Assembly (NCBI RefSeq): GCF_018320785.1
Contig: NC_054886.1
Location: 35,504,020-35,568,019, forward strand
Direction of reading: 5' to 3'
DNA from: Cheilinus undulatus
Taxonomy: Eukaryota > Chordata > Actinopteri > Labriformes > Labridae
DNA length: 64,000 nucleotides
The translations under genes and the position numbers were made by a program. The notes beneath the pieces were generated by a model that was not told the DNA's origin, did not search any database, and saw only the letters and a list, made by a program, of their open reading frames with translations. This document shows positions 1 to 12,091 of this stretch, piece by piece; positions within the stretch are counted from its first letter, which is position 1, and each line of letters begins with the position of its first letter.

Positions 1-1190
1 AAACTTCTGTTTGGACTCTTCACTAAAAATGTTTAAACAAAAGTTAAAAACATGAAAATCAAACATTCTTTCTGCTCCAGGGTTGGGTTTAGGTCCTCAT
101 CATGATTTCACAGGAACATTATTTTCTTCCTTATTTGTCTCTCATGATGACATCACAGAAATCCCTGAGAGCTTGATGCTGATTGGTCCACTCATCTACA
201 GAACTGGAAACTTCTGTGTTTTGAATCAGTTTATGCCCAGATTAAATACACGGAGAGTTTAGAGTTTATCTGAAACTAACTCCATGGAAAAACCCGTTTT
301 TTAAGGAATGTACACAGAATTCTGATTCAGGGGTCACGAACTTTAATCAGACTTTTACTGAACGACATTTTAAAGACAAATACACACTTTAAACCTGACT
401 AAAGTACAGCATCTTTAAGATAAATGACAAATCAACACATAAAAATTTAACAATCAGAAGTTCAGTCTTTAAAAGCAATGATATATTAAAGTACATGTGG
501 AGTTTAACAAAGCCAGCCTTCTAAAGCTACTACAAACAGACATGCCACAGACTCTCTTTAATAAACATGAAATATACCATTAAATACAGAGTCAGTGAAG
601 ATTTAAGAGTGTAAAGACAGAGAGACAGAGACACTTCCTGTTGATCTTCACACGACCATGCCTCTACAGACACTCAATGAGTATTTACAGTGAAATAAAC
701 AAACAAGTAAACCGTTAAAGACACTTCAGTGGAAACCGCGTCACATGTTTACACACCAGAAAGACTGAAAAATCTCACATGCTGAGCCAACGTGTTCATC
801 CAACAGTTAGCTTTTAAAAAGAGCTCAAAGATTTAGAGTTTAAAGCTGCTCATTTATGAAGCTTCCTGCTGGGGACTACTTTCAGCGGTGGATGGATACT
901 CATTTAACGATCTAGGGTGGTTTCAGTTCATAAATCAGCTGTCAGCTTGAACATTAGATAACCAGAACATGTTACATCATAACAGTGAGTTTGGCATCAG
1001 TTGTGTCGAGTATTTAGTCCTTCCAGTAAAATCTGAGTCTACAGGACGATCTTTTCCAATTTTAATAAGATAAATCAAATCAAAAATCATTTGTTTCTGT
1101 GATATTTAGGGTCCAAGCACCAAGATCTAGTTTTCAGTTTTCTCCATCCTTGAATGGACTTTTGAGGCTCGTTAAAAATGTGTGAAATTT
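1..1190. other. Non-coding, no gene recognised
   Basis: AT-rich sequence with no convincing exon, RNA gene or transposon end on either strand. It could be flanking or intronic sequence of a gene outside the window. Confidence 0.5.
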
Positions 1191-1194
1191 TGCA

Positions 1195-2420
1195 GGTACA
1201 TTAGGCCACTCCTCCCAGGGTGTCCGTCCAATCTTCTTGTACTTTGGCATATTTCTAGATGAGAGCTTGCTTATGAAGAGTTATCAAAAACTTTTTCATT
1301 GGTCAAAAGGCGTGGCCATGGCGAGTCCTCAAATTTGCATATTTTTTCTAAAACAGGAAGTTATCTATAACTCAGCTGTGCACAGTCTAACTGGACTACA
1401 ACTTCCTGTGTTCATGGAGGGTTCATGTCATTATATTTTTTATAGTACACGGCGCCTCCAAGTGGTGGCAGGAAATGTCAAGGTTTACGGAACAACCCAC
1501 TGTTTAAAGTCTGTTGAAGACATCTATGTAGGATTTGTGTCAGGACGGCCGAAAGAAGTGGATCCAAGTCTCTGAGAACATCAGTGACGTTCTGTCAGAG
1601 GGCGTGGCCTCAGCAGTCTGAACCTGAACACATCTGACCACTCTCTGGCAACAGGAGGTCACTGCTCCTAAAATTCACATTATGTTTCCAATCTGATTGG
1701 TTTAATCATGCTGAAATTTGCCTGAAATTTGCACGTGAAGGTCAAAAGGCACAGCCATGGTGAATGTCTGTAGTGAAAGAGGAGGTAGTTTTTTCTTAGT
1801 CTTTTGACACCATGAAATGTGCTAAAAAAATCTTCAAAATCCTAAAATGTTGAACTTACTCGTATTTGAAGGTCAAAAGTCTGCTAAAAAAGATGTGGCC
1901 ATGATCATTTTTCATTTGCCATGGAACAGGAAGTAGAATTCCCTGGGACTAAAGCATTTTTAGATCAATGAAACACAAAATTCCCATTGACAGATTGACA
2001 TGACTGATATGGTTATGGTTGGTGGACGGGACTTTTTGGGCTCAGTGGCGCCCCCTACCATTTTTTCAAAGCCTCTGCAGCAGATTTAACCTTGGAATTT
2101 GAAAATTGGAAGGCAACTGTGTCATGTCAAGACATTTATAAAGTCCTCTTGGACCTCCAAAAGGTCAAAAGTCAACTTGAAAAAAATGTTGCCATGATCA
2201 TTTTTCATTCACCATGAAACAGGAAGTAGAGTTTCCTGGAGCTAAAACATTTTTAGAGCAATGAATATCAACACAAAAATACCCAGTGGCAGATCGACAT
2301 GACTGATATGATTATGGCTGGTTGGCTCAGTGACTTTCTGGCTCAGTGGCGCCCCCTATAACATTTCAAAGATGCGTTCCAGAAGCACATTTTCATAGGA
2401 TGTTAAAAATTAGATTAGGA
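1195..2420 (+). repeat. Dispersed repeat family with 'AAACAGGAAGTAG' modules
   Basis: Related modules recur here: a 'ggcgtggccatgg' segment, an 'aaacaggaagta' core near 1,928 and 2,217, then 'gtggcgccccctA' near 2,045 and 2,347. The two best modules lie about 290 bases apart. The same signature returns in the same orientation at 49.1-50.4 kb, at 4.43-4.79 kb, and reversed near 5.44 kb. There is no coding capacity; the open frame at 1,237-1,575 lies in the repeat and is not a gene. The transposon class is not evident from the sequence. Confidence 0.6.
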
Positions 2421-2692
2421 TGAACCCTTTTTACTCAGTACATCCAACATTTCTTCAGCTCCTGTTCAGAAGTTAAAGGTTGGTTGGTCAAATTTTGATG
2501 CCCTGCCATTGGACGAGAATACTTCTACCACCCGAACAAACAAGGCCTGACAGTGTGCATGAAGGTGTGAGGACCCGTGCAGTTCTACTTGCAGCCCTCG
2601 TTAGTCTCGGTTAAAGGAATGACCACAGGCAGAAAGGGGCATTTTTTGACCTGCCCAGCTACAGAGCAGACTCCAGTGACCCTCCAGAGGCA

Positions 2693-5600
2693 TCATGTGG
2701 TGTTCCTCCTCCTCATCAGAGCCCGTCCGGGCCTTATGGCCCCCCCTCTAATGGACAGAGAGCGTTGAGCCTTCCTCATGTTGTCCCGGAACGTCCTGGT
2801 GGAGTAGTAATACAGCAGAGGGTTCACCACGCTGTTGGACGCCGCCAGACACAGCGTCACCACCACGGCCCGCTGCAGCCCCTTTGTTAGGCCGCAGCTC
2901 CAGCGGCCACACACGGCGTGCAGGTGAAGGGATCGGATCACGTGATAGGGCAGGAAGCAGAGCAGGAAGGTGGCGGTTACCATGCTGACCAGGTGCACTG
3001 AGCGCCGTCTGTTGCGGAGGCAAGCGTTGGTTGACGAAGCGTTCCTGTGCAGGCTGGAGCGGGTCGACAGGCGTTGGATGATCCGGCTGTAACAGGCAAT
3101 GATCGTGAGGAAAGGGAGGAGGAAGCCGAGAGCTAACGCCACGTAGTTTAGGATCAGGACACGCCCCCAAGAAGAAGGGCTGGACGGCTCGAAACAACGA
3201 GGAGACCCATCCCTGAAAAACACGTCCGTAGATTGTTTACCTTTACTCAGTTATTAAATATTTTACTCGCCTGCGCCAGATTGGAGTTCAGGAATATATT
3301 CAGAGTCAGCGTTTTTCCTGATTCAAGCATCAGAGCGACTCACCTCTTTGTCACGCCTTGAGACAGGAAGGGGGCAGAGGACACGCCCACCAGCAACCAG
3401 ACGCCGACACATACCAACAGGATTCGAGTGGGCGTCGTTAGAGCACGGTGACGAAGGGGCTGAGCCACGGCGAGCCAACGGAGCATGCTCAGTAGAGTGA
3501 GGAAGAGGATGCTGAGGGAGAAGAAGACCATTTAGCATGATTTTTTTTAAGTCAGATGATTTTTGAACGTTTTTTTACTTTTCTATTTGTGAATGTAGAA
3601 GAGATGTTAGATCTATCATCTACGAGGTCTACTGAAGACCACAGCCTGGGACTTCAGGTTCCTTGCTGCCATGTTGCCTTCAGGACGGCGTTAGACTGTG
3701 TGAGTAGAGACGCCCTCCAGAGGATTCTGGAACTCCATGTCTGGGCAGTAGTGTGCATCATGGAGGGGTCAGCTGGTGGGATGCTTGAAGAGATGGGGTA
3801 TGGGCCTGGAGCCTGCCTGGACGATGGCCATCAGGAGGCCAGAGCAGTCCAGGACCAAGGTTGACACGGCAACAAGAATATTCTGCCAGTCCCTACCTGA
3901 CTGACCATGTATGGGTAGTGTTTTTTATCAGGTAGGGTCCAATATTGACTAAGTATTGAAATTCTACATGCACTGTGACCGCCCTCTACTGGATGATCTC
4001 TGGCTACTGCAACTGTTTTTTTCCACTGTGTTGTGTGACGTGTGTGGCTTTCACCACACAGCTCAACAGGTACCAGACACTTTTTCCACGACTGTTAACC
4101 TCACTAGTAGCAGCCAGACAGACAGGGCTTATGGGTAAAATTAGTCTCTGTTACACCAGCAAATGTAATAACTGTCCACAAACATAGTAAACGCAAATCT
4201 GCCACTTTGACGGGACAATCGTACAAATTTAGACCACAAATTTCCCACAAATGTATTAAAAGTTACATGGATTGGATTAATTACATTAAGGTAAAAGTCT
4301 AAAGATTCTAAAACTGTAAAAATTTCCCACAAATGTAATATGAACATGAAATCTAAATATTTGTCGACATTGTTTGCTGTAGCCTTTTTACAACCGCAAG
4401 TGCGTTCAAGTCAGCTTAAGCTAATAACATAGTTATGGCAAGTTTTGTTTGCCATGAAACAGGAAGTGGTATAGTAGTAGCACTGGTAATGTCATAATGT
4501 TGGCTCTTAAAGTGGGCTAATCTCATCCAAATACAAGTAATTTTCCAGTTCATAGGGAGCACTTCAAGTCATATCAGAAACATAGTCATGGCAGTTGCTT
4601 TGTTTGCCATGAAACAGAAAGTAGTGTGGTGCACTGGTAAGGCCATAAATGTTAGCTCTTAAAGTGGGCTCATGTGATCCAAATACAAGTAAATTTCCTG
4701 TTCATAGGGAGCACTTCAAGCCATATCAGAAACATAGTCATGACAGTTGTTTTGTTTGCCATGAAAGAGGAAGTAGTTTTCTTCAGTCTTAAAACACTGG
4801 TAAAACCCTGAACCTCAGCAGAGTGGATAAAAATGTGTTTAGCAGCACTCTGAGGAAATTTTAAATAAGCTACAGAGGCATTGTTCAACTAGTCTTTTTA
4901 TTGTTTCAGAGTAATTTGAAATCCCCGTCCACTCAAAGTTCGTTCTAGGCCGAGGAAGTCTGCGCTCTGTGTGTTTAAGATTGATTTGCTTTGATAGGGA
5001 GAAACATCAAACTTTGATGAGCCAGGACAGCCTTAGCCTGTGAGTTTTGCTCAAATGTGAAAAAGTTGTTCCAGTCAGCTCTCTGTAAACTGTAAAATTA
5101 CTTACATTTGGAGCAGATGAACCCCCCTTTGAGGACTTTATTCAAGAAGAACCCCTTGGATTTTGCAGAATGTTCCAGAATTGATATCAATCCTCCTTTT
5201 CTCATTCAGAAACTTTAGATTTAGAGATTCACGTTTCTACCAGTGTTCTAAGACTCTGGAATCAAGTCCCTGAGGAGGTCTTCCAGGCGGATCCAACTGG
5301 GAGGAGACCCCAGAACTCGCTGGAAGGATGTTATATCCAATGTGGCATGGGAATGCCTCAAAATCCCTCAGAAGGTACAGTAAAATGATGCTGGCGCTGC
5401 CACTGTGACCTGACCTTAGATAACAGAAGGAGATGGAGGAAACTTCCTGTTTCATGGTGAACAACAATCACCATGACTGTTTTTGGTGTGACTTGAGATT
5501 GAGCTGACTTGAACCCACCGGCAGTCGTTAAAAGACTACGAAAAACACTTTCCTTTTTAATGTTCACGCTACATTTGTGTGAATTAATTCAGTTCTGACA

Positions 5601-6541
5601 GGCGACAGGGATTTTTATCTTCCCTGCTAATGTATTCTTTTGTTTACAGAGGGAAACTGCTGTCAAAGTGGGACATCCATGTCATTTTCAGGTGTTACAG
5701 GCTCCACCAATCAGAGATGTTACTGATACTCTAGGATTGTGGGTAGTGTAGTTCTTCACCTCTGGATCGTACATTTATTGTTTCTTTGTTTTTTTCAAAC
5801 AGAGTTATTATTGTTCAAGCTTTTGTCTTTTCAGGAGCATAGTCCATCGTTTCTCGTTTTCAGTCTACCCTGGATGGTTATGACATCATGGCGTCTCATA
5901 TCTGATAGTGAAAAAGTGAGTGGGCGTGTCTTATCCCCGCTCCCACTGCTGTTCATGACCTTTTTGAGACGTTTTGAGAAATTCCAGAGGAGATGCATCT
6001 CAGCTGAAAATCTTTGGGCTACTTTCTATTTCCTGGCGTGATTGTTACCTCGTGTACAAGTTGACGTAGAATCCGTAGACGCAGACTCGACACAGCCAAT
6101 CAGGATAGTCCCAAACCCCACCCCGGAAGTAATAAGCCAATCGCAGCGGGAGGGTAAGGGAAAAGCTGCTGTCCGATAGGGCGAGGTTCATCATGACCAC
6201 AGAGGAGGCGGAGTTTCTGGAAAGAAAAGTAAGAGAAATAAGAGAGCGGCGGTCATGTTTAGTGTATTTTAAAGGAATAATCCGCTCAGAGATTCCCGAT
6301 ACCTGTGACTGCTCTGCAAGAAGAAGACAACCAGCGCTCCGATGTTACAGAGGAACGCCACGGGAAACAGCAGAAGGTAGGTGAAGGTGTAGGCGCGGTA
6401 CTTGAACGAGTCATCGCCATGGAAACAGGTTAGCAACTCAACGGGGACAGAGGTGTTGTTGGCCACAGTGAGGGGCGTGGTTAGCAGGCGTCCTACAAAA
6501 CACAGAGTAGAAAACGATTTCAGTGGATTTCCTAAAAACAT
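2693..6541 (-). CDS. Cysteinyl-leukotriene-receptor-like class A GPCR, four coding exons
   Basis: Plasma-membrane receptor that would couple a lipid or nucleotide-type ligand to G proteins. Coding exons on the minus strand: 6,541-6,303; 6,216-6,049; 3,511-3,344; 3,212-2,693. Every junction is GT-AG and phase 2, and the join is 1,095 nt (364 residues). N-glycosylation sites lie near N28/N29, TM1 at about 50-75 with N66, a TM2 LALSD motif with D95, the TM3 cysteine C122 opposite ECL2 C198, CFLPY at 277-281 in TM6 and NPLLY at 322-326 in TM7. FLPYHxxRxLHL followed by VTLxLAASN resembles CysLT receptors most. The TM3 end reads LRW, not DRY. An alternative acceptor at 6,493/6,492 would move the start into an unseen upstream exon. 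Several coding introns are unusual for this family. Class is sure; exact orthology is not. Confidence 0.85.
3556..6040. other. Large intron of the leukotriene-receptor-like gene
   Basis: About 2.5 kb between exon 2 (donor after 6,049) and exon 3 (acceptor before 3,511) of the minus-strand receptor. It holds 'catgaaacaggaagt' repeat modules at 4,430-4,790 and a LINE-like fragment near 5,240-5,370. Open frames on either strand here are short, lack family signatures, and are read as chance. Confidence 0.6.
5235..5372 (+). mobile_element. LINE-derived fragment
   Basis: The stretch reading 'ggaggagaccccagaactc' followed by 'gctggaaggatgttatat' and 'tgggaatgcctc' resembles the 3' part of a widespread metazoan LINE reverse-transcriptase repeat. 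No intact frame remains. The assignment rests on remembered sequence resemblance only. Confidence 0.4.
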
Positions 6542-7099
6542 TTAAAGTTAAAGTTACCGTCTGTGATGATCAATTATATAAAAATATAAATATGGAAAAG
6601 TTGTTGCTGCTGCAGGTTCTCGTCCTTCATGAGGCGCTGATCTAGCCTTGGATTGGTGTTTGCTTAGAGATGATGTCTGTCAGTTCTCTATGCGTGTTTT
6701 GATGCGGATGAGTTGTGCTTATGTAAAAGTTTGTGCTCGTGTTTCAGCACGGTCAGAGGTATCTGAGAAAAAGTGTGCAGCTTTTCATCAGAGCTGAGGT
6801 GGAATAAACAGCAGATGGAGAACACCAGCAGGAGTCTCTCTGTGGTATGTAAACCATGATTAACCATCTTCCTGTTTTAAACAAAGCTCCTTTCATGGCG
6901 CAAACAGCAGCAGCTCGCCTCCCTCTGAATAACGTCTGTTAACTGTTTAACGGTCTGATTATCTCATAAAATGTAAATGAGGGAGTCATCACAAACTCCA
7001 CTTAGAAATACTGCAGGGAGCTGTAGATGTGCTAACGCCTGATTAAATTTACAACCTAACTCAAGTTTTCAGCCACACGACACCTGTCACACTGGTTAA
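6542..7099. other. Non-coding, upstream of the receptor gene
   Basis: Upstream of the first coding exon of the minus-strand receptor. No clear TATA box or further exon could be assigned; a 5'UTR exon may lie here. Confidence 0.35.
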
Positions 7100-8506
7100 T
7101 CACTATTCCTGGCTACCATTACACCATAAAGAACACTCAGAGAAAAGGTTATTGAGACGTCTAAGTCAGAGGATGGAGACACGTCTCTGAACATCCCCCA
7201 GAGTTCAGTTAAATCCATCATGGAGAAATGAAGGACTATGTCACATGTGTAAATCTGCCTAGATCAGACCGTCCTCAAGAAGGAGACTAGTGAGAGAGGA
7301 CACCAAGACACCTATGACTACTCTGAAGGAGTTTCAAGCTTCAGCAGCTGAGATGGAGAGACTCTGGTCAAGAGGAAGAAAGTTCTTTGGTCTGATGAGA
7401 CCAGAATGGAGCTTTGAGACCAGGGTTCATCAAGTCCATCTGCACCAGGGCCAGATTTAGTCTCAACAGAAACTCTGGGGGCCGGACTTTTAAATACACA
7501 AAAAAAAACAAACAAAAAAACAAAAAAACAAAATTGGTCTGACTGAAATATTACTGCAGTAGTATTTGTATTTCCTTTATACTACAGGACATTTTTAGTC
7601 ATCACCAGTGAGATCTATCCCTGTTATCTAGAATGCAGCAGACCTGACAACAGGATTGGACAGACCCCTGAAAATCCCAGAGAATGGGCCCTCCCTGATT
7701 GTCATTTAGCACCAATATTAACACATTTTGACACTTTTAACCCCTTTTTGATACTTTTTGCCTCTTTAACCCAATTTTTGCATGATTTTAAACCACTTTT
7801 CCTGCATGTTTTATCCCCTTTGTGACAGTCTTTTATCCGTATTTGCTACTTTTCAACCCCTTTTATTACATTTTTTCAACAATTTTTGAAATTTAGAAAC
7901 TGTTTTTTCCCACTTTAAACCCATTGTTGATACTGATACCCCTTTCTGCCTCATTAACCCAATTTTTGCATGAATTTAACCCCCTTTAATCCACTTTTTC
8001 TGCATGTTTACCCCCTTAACGCCACTCTATTATCAATTGTTGCCACTTTTAACCCCACTGTTTTTTGTCACTTGTAACCAATTTTTGATACCCTTTGCCC
8101 CTTTTTTCCTCCTTTACCATTTTTGACACATTTTAATCTCTTTTCACAACCTTTTTCTGCCAATTGCAGCACTTCTGCCAACCTTAACCATTTTTTAAAT
8201 GTCGACTAATTTTGACAGTAAATTTCTGTAAAACAGATCAAAGGGTTAGTCATTCTAAAACTATTTCAATGTTAATTGGGATGGATTTACCAGCTGCAGA
8301 CATTTAAAGCAAAAGGATACTCTTAAAATCTTCTTTTCTGAATTTAATGATCTTTCGGGGGCTGGACAGGAAGCTTTGGGGGCCTAATGTGGCCCCCGGG
8401 CCACCAGTTGATGATCAGTGTTTTAGACTATCAGACAAGAAGCCAAACACTGACATCACCACAAACACACCATCCCAGATGTGGAGCACGCTGGTGGCAG
8501 CATCAT
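7100..8506 (+). mobile_element. Tc1-like transposon remnant, split by a hAT insertion
   Basis: Two parts (about 7,100-7,420 and 8,421-8,506) read on as one degenerate Tc1 transposase gene. The left part carries the 'agaaagttctttggtctgatgagaccagaatgga' stretch (about 7,377-7,410) and the right part 'caccacaaacacaccatccc' followed by the 'GGSIMLWGCF' coding segment. The order matches the Tc1 element in reverse orientation at 37.12-37.69 kb. Stops and indels make it non-functional. The right part grades into the 29-bp minisatellite. Confidence 0.8.
7421..8420. mobile_element. hAT-like non-autonomous element, 1.0 kb
   Basis: It sits inside the Tc1 remnant. The left end reads CAGGGTTCATCAAGTC and the right end, reversed, CACTGATCATCAACTG, an imperfect terminal inverted repeat. 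The flanking 8-mers are tttgagac (7,413-7,420) and ttttagac (8,421-8,428), 7 of 8 alike, as expected of hAT target duplication. The interior is T-rich with degenerate 'tttttgccacttttaaccc' motifs (about 7,720-8,200). Near 7,675-7,694 it holds one 'atcccagagaatgg' sequence resembling the 22/23-bp minisatellite unit found elsewhere in the window. There is no transposase ORF. Confidence 0.75.
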
Positions 8507-8910
8507 GCTGTGGGGATGCTTCCCAGCAGCATCGTGCTGTGGGGATGCTTCTCAGCAGCATCATGATGTGGGGATGCTTCTCAGCAGCATCATGATGTGG
8601 GGATGCTTCTCAGCAGCATCATGCTGTGGGGATGCTTCTCAGCAGCATCATGATGTGGGGATGCTTCTCAGCAGCATCGTGCTGTGGGGATGCTTCTCAG
8701 CAGCATCGTGCTGTGGGGATGCTTCTCAGCAGCATCATGCTGTGGGGATGCTTCTCAGCAGCATCATGATGTGGGGATGCTTCTCAGCAGCATCATGATG
8801 TGGGGATGCTTCTCAGAAGCATCATGATGTGGGGATGCTTCTCAGCAGCATCGTGCTGTGGGGATGCTTCTCAGCAGCATCGTGCTGTGGGGATGCTTCT
8901 CAGCAGCCAG
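8507..8910 (+). repeat. 29-bp minisatellite derived from Tc1 transposase sequence
   Basis: About 14 copies of a 29-bp unit containing 'catcatgatgtggggatg' and 'cttctcagcag', with c/t variants. The unit is the Tc1 transposase segment coding IMLWGCFS that lies directly upstream. Because 29 is not a multiple of 3 all frames stay open, producing spurious overlapping ORFs. Confidence 0.9.
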
Positions 8911-9799
8911 CCCTGGAAAGCTTGTATCCGATCCACACAGACTCAGAGCTGGGTCTGCAGTCAAAGTTGACTCTATTAGAGAATATTTATGGAGTCACTT
9001 ATATTACAGTAGGGATTTATATTTTATCTGCATTATTTTGTATAAATCTGTTGTCACTTCGATATCAAAGAGGGTGTTTTGGTCAAAAAGCTGTGTTTTA
9101 TGGATTGATTTCTAAAATCAATAACAGTGTTTATTGATGCGTCTGCATCGCTCTGCAGAACTCCACCCAGCTTCTTCCCAGCTGTGTGAGTTTTATCCCA
9201 GTTCTTGGTACAGCTGCCACATTTCCCTGTTGTGTGTTTTCAGGAAACCGTGGGAACTGAAAGTGTATACTGCAAGGCTATTCAGAATATGTAACCCCAC
9301 ACTCTCATGACCTTTGCTGTAGTGCCTTACTCCAGTTATTGTGACTTCCTCTCACAGAACAAATAAAAACTGCCATAATGTTAGTAGAGCATTAATATTC
9401 ATTCATCAGTGAGAGGAGCTGGCAGTCAGCTGAGATCAGTGTGTATGTGACAGAATGTCAGGAATGTCAGCTGTTTAATTTAATGATTCCTGTATAAATC
9501 TTTTCCTTGCCTGTAACTCTGGTCGGTGCTGCTGCCTGCTATTGGCCTTCTTTAAATGAGATTCTTAATATTAGCGAGGTTCTTCCTGATTAAAACCTTT
9601 TAAAATAAGTTAATACCAAACAATCAGAACACAGATCTCTGTAGGTTTCAGTGTAAACTCACCTGTTTTCAGTGCAGTAAACTGAGATCATCATCAAAAG
9701 GAAAATCCAGTGAGTAATATTTCAGAATCAAACCCTCAGTGACGTACAGCTCACCCAACCATGTTTGACAGCATTCCAGACTGTATCATGAGAAATAAA
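8911..9799. other. Non-coding, no gene recognised
   Basis: No exon or transposon end could be supported. The first ~60 bases may be the tail of the Tc1 remnant. Confidence 0.4.
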
Positions 9800-10957
9800 G
9801 CACAATAGAGGCTGCTGTTGTTGGTGAGACGCCAAGTCTGGCTTAATTCCCTCAGAATAGTTGAACTAGCAATGACAGTGACAGTGTTAGTGTTAGATAA
9901 TAAATTGTCGTGGACTAAACATATTGATAAGATGGTATCCAAGATGGGATGTGCTGTTTCTGTTGTAAGAAGGTGTGCAGCTTTCATGTCACTAAGGTTA
10001 ACTAAACTAGTGTTACAATCTTTAGTATTGTCAGTTCTAGACTACTGTCCTGTAGTCTGGTCTAATGCATCTCAAGAAAATATAAAAAAGTTGCAAATTG
10101 TACAAAATAGAGCAGCAAGAACAGCTTTGCATTGCGGTTACAGAACAAACATTATAGCTATGCACAACTATTTGGGCTGGCTATCAGTTAAGATTATTGT
10201 ACTCACTGATGGTTTTCTTTTAAAATATTTTAATAACAAAAAAAAAACAAAAAAACATCAATCTTGTATAAAAAGGTATATTGTAGTTCTGATAGACATA
10301 GCTATACAACCAGACATGCTACTAGAGGAAATGTTACACGACCAAAATCAAAAACAAACACAGTTAAATAAATGGTTATGTACAGAGCTATGCAAGAAAG
10401 GAACAAACTACCAGACAACATTACACAGTTTTAAGAAGTTAGTCAAGAAACACCTGTTCACCATAGAGATTTAATATTTAATACAGGACAATTGTAAGTA
10501 CAGGCACGACACCTTTTTGCAACAGAAATGGTTCTTGGAGATGTACACCAAAAGTATGGGAAACTGTCAAATCTGTTTTAATTCTGTCAAATCTGATTCT
10601 AGGATTGAGTTTCAATGGCACTGGATGTCACATCAATGGGCTATAGAAACTTAAGTTCTAATTGTGTAACCAATATACATAATATATGTAGACCTGTACT
10701 GACATCATGATATGTAAATACCACACACCACTGCTGACCTAGGGAGCTGTCTTCTACTGTCCATGTATTGTTGTGTGGTGTATCTGTTTGTATTTCTTTG
10801 TGTTTTATGTTGTATTTGAACATGGATTGTATTGTATGGGACATAAATTGCATTGATACATTGTAAATATGTTGTATGGACCCCAGGAAGAATAGCTTTG
10901 GCATTGCCATAGCTAATGGGGATCCAAAAAAATCAAATCAAATCAAATCAAACCTCA
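9800..10957 (+). mobile_element. 5'-truncated LINE (Rex/CR1/L2 group), C-terminal RT region and 3' tail
   Basis: The frame at 9,818-10,474 encodes the end of a non-LTR retrotransposon polyprotein: a DNKLSWTKHID segment, then LDYCPVVW, IKKLQIVQNRAAR and a final FKKLVKKHLF. This pattern follows the reverse transcriptase in Jockey-type LINEs. The 3' end reads 'gaccccaggaagaatagc', 'agctaatggggatcc' and a 'caaat' tandem tail at 10,930-10,955, typical of fish LINE insertions. It is 5' truncated near 9,800 and inactive. Confidence 0.75.
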
Positions 10958-11084
10958 TGTATGTGAGAGCTGGAGGTAGAGGACGGACAGGACGTACCAC
11001 TTTAATGTCTCCTTATTTAGCTGATGATATTTTTCAACTATAATTAATTTCTGCATTTTACTCACAAATCACAAATAAAACTGA

Positions 11085-11626
11085 CCCCTGACCCAGAGAA
11101 TTGACGCTGATAAACCCGGAGAATGGACCCTGATACACCAGAGAATGGACCCTGATACACCAGAGAATGGACCCTGATACACCAGAGAATGGACCCTGAT
11201 ACACCAGAGAATGGACCCTGATACACCAGAGAATGGACCCTGATACACCAGAGAATGGACCCTGATACACCAGAGAATGGACCCTGATACACCAGAGAAT
11301 GGACCCTGATACACCAGAGAATGGACCCTGATACACCAGAGAATGGACCCTGATACACCAGAGAATGGACCCTGATAATCCCAGAGAATGGACCCTGATA
11401 CACCCAAAGAATGGACCCTGATAATCCAAGAGAATGGACCCTGATAAACCCAGAGAATGGACCCTGATACACCCAGAGAATGGACCCTGATAATCCCAGA
11501 GAATGGACCCTGATAAACCCAGAGAATGGACCCTGATACACCCAGAGAATGGACCCTGATAATCCCAGAGAATGGACCCTGATAAACCCAGAGAATGGAC
11601 CCTGATAAACCCTGAGAATGGCCCAA
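11085..11626. repeat. 22/23-bp minisatellite, array 1
   Basis: About 24 copies. The core is 'cagagaatggaccctgat' followed by 'acac', 'aatcc' or 'aaacc', giving 22- or 23-bp units. The left half is nearly pure in the 'acac' type; the right half cycles 'acaccc', 'aatccc' and 'aaaccc' types, a local three-unit pattern. Long minus-strand frames (11,058-11,626) are artefacts of stop-free repeats. The same unit builds arrays at 40.9-41.4 and 59.2-61.2 kb. Confidence 0.95.
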
Positions 11627-12091
11627 TTTGGGATTTATTGAAGTGCGTGTGTGTTTTGGATCAGTAGCATTATTTTGGGTGCTTACGTAGTCTGTGACTT
11701 TTTATAAACTTCCTGTATAGTTACATCACAGCCAAAATGAGCTAGTCACTTCTGCGTAATTTAAAAATCAACCATCTTTCTGGTTGAGCTGCATCTGTTT
11801 AAAAGCACATGGAACATAACGTCACATTCTTAGATCCGGTCTGCAGCAGTGTTGGATTTTATCTCCTTATTACCTCAGAGCAGGAAGGAACAAAAGAACA
11901 TGCCATTACACAGAGGGAGAGAAAACAAAAACAATTGATTCTCTGTCCTGATGTAACTCAGTTTACCTGTTAAATGTGTGGAAAACACTGCAACTAAACA
12001 TTACTTCTAGCACCCTTGCAACAAAATGACAATGTTTTTGAGCAGGAACTGTTGTTAAATGATTGAATGAAACATGCTTGGGAGGTTGTTA
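11627..12091. other. Non-coding spacer between two arrays
   Basis: AT-rich sequence between the 22-bp and 31-bp arrays. Nothing recognised. Confidence 0.4.

Noticed and set aside
8347-9137. Plus-strand open frames over the Tc1-derived array
   Set aside because: Products of a 29-bp repeat and flanking non-coding sequence.
11058-11626. Long minus-strand open frames (123-185 codons)
   Set aside because: They are stop-free readings of the 22/23-bp minisatellite in all three frames, with low-complexity protein and no gene context.
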